A DNA stretch of 59,127 nt from Chloroflexota bacterium (lineage in GTDB: Bacteria > Chloroflexota > Dehalococcoidia > Lucifugimonadales > Lucifugimonadaceae), in NCBI GenBank assembly GCA_002730555.1, contig PCAM01000014.1, forward strand, positions 1 to 59,127, given 5' to 3'. Position 1 is the first letter of the stretch. Each line of letters opens with the position of its first letter. Position numbers and translations under genes: made by a program. Positions 58,964 through 59,127 of the stretch are shown piece after piece. The notes beneath the pieces were generated by a model. That model did no database searches. It was not told where the DNA came from and was given only the letters and a program-made list of their open reading frames with translations.

Positions 58964-59022
58964 ACACGAACACCACCACCTGCTATCCCGAGGCTGGTTT
59001 CACGGACGTGGAGGTATTAATT

Positions 59023-59127
59023 TGCGTCCCTGACCTGACCCCCTCAGACGGTACCAGTCAATAAATTAGAGACTGGACGTTTCCAGAAGGGGGAAGACAT
59101 GCCGAGAAGAGGGCATTCACCAGAGCA
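59023..59127 (+). mobile_element. Left end of a probable IS3-family insertion sequence
   Basis: TGCGTCCCTGACCTGACCCC at 59023 resembles a terminal end. The leader has a ccagtc...gactgg inverted repeat and AAGGGGG before an ATG whose product matches IS3 OrfA N-termini. The other end lies outside the window. Confidence 0.6.
59099..59127 (+). CDS. IS3-family transposase OrfA, N-terminal fragment
   Basis: The reading frame begins MPRRGHSPE, close to the MPRRRHTPEQ start of many IS3 OrfA proteins, and runs off the window. AAGGGGGAA provides the ribosome-binding site. Only nine codons are visible, so the call rests on those and on the flank. Confidence 0.6.

Overview
The window looks like a chromosomal segment of a moderately high-GC bacterium, most probably a Chloroflexota of the Dehalococcoidia/SAR202 type. 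This is inferred from the adjacent rpoB-rpoC pair with lineage-style insertions and acidic tails, split glycine decarboxylase (gcvPA/gcvPB), an enolase-superfamily dehydratase, an AhpE-type peroxiredoxin, and actinobacterium-like inositol-lipid genes. No ribosomal RNA operon, CRISPR array or intact prophage was seen. The core genes are compact, and the spaces between them are littered with short palindromic repeat families.

Layout. 1-848 (minus): 5' part of a collagen-like lipoprotein. 1046-1122: tRNA-Pro. 1635-2748: prfB with a programmed +1 frameshift. 2950-6733: peptide-type ABC binding protein and two permeases, without ATPases. 7013-11038: HAD dehalogenase-like protein, gamma-glutamyltransferase and a beta-hydroxyacid dehydrogenase, separated by repeats. 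11654-12577: HTH protein. 12773-15777: inositol-3-phosphate synthase, PimA-like mannosyltransferase and phosphatidylinositol-phosphate-synthase-like enzyme. 15849-17327: secreted metallopeptidase. 17420-19250: GlnR-like operator, amt and P-II. 19468-19755: tRNA-Trp, -Leu and -Cys. 19802-21356: a methyltransferase between two copies of a tRNA-associated repeat. 21639-24912: SNase lipoprotein, enolase-superfamily enzyme and EamA transporter. 24983-33645: rpoB-rpoC with a clear sigma70 promoter. 33761-38520: tRNA-Val, thrS, citrate synthase and MidA-like methyltransferase.

38950-39408 (minus) is the most striking locus: an AhpE-family peroxiredoxin whose peroxidatic cysteine codon is TGA, followed by a small SECIS-like hairpin, so probably a selenoprotein. 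39471-43879 (minus) is the gcvT-gcvH-gcvPA-gcvPB operon. It is followed by a coproheme decarboxylase-like gene, a ferredoxin, an epimerase, a DUF805 protein, a cupin, a fumarylacetoacetate-hydrolase-type gene overlapping an iodotyrosine-deiodinase-like nitroreductase, an LVIVD-repeat protein and a ProVWX glycine-betaine-type transporter. From 55.2 kb to the end the DNA is degenerate: a deleted polysaccharide deacetylase, a frameshifted sulfatase joined to a cytidylyltransferase tail, a RidA gene, a GNAT gene and the left end of a probable IS3-family insertion sequence.

The genes form several working modules: inositol phospholipid and mannoside synthesis; ammonium sensing and uptake under a GlnR-like box; glycine cleavage; osmolyte uptake; and peroxide or haloaromatic handling. 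Two genes (PimA-like and EamA) have no ATG/GTG/TTG at the expected N-terminus, but each has an ATC codon at ideal distance from a GGAGG ribosome-binding site.
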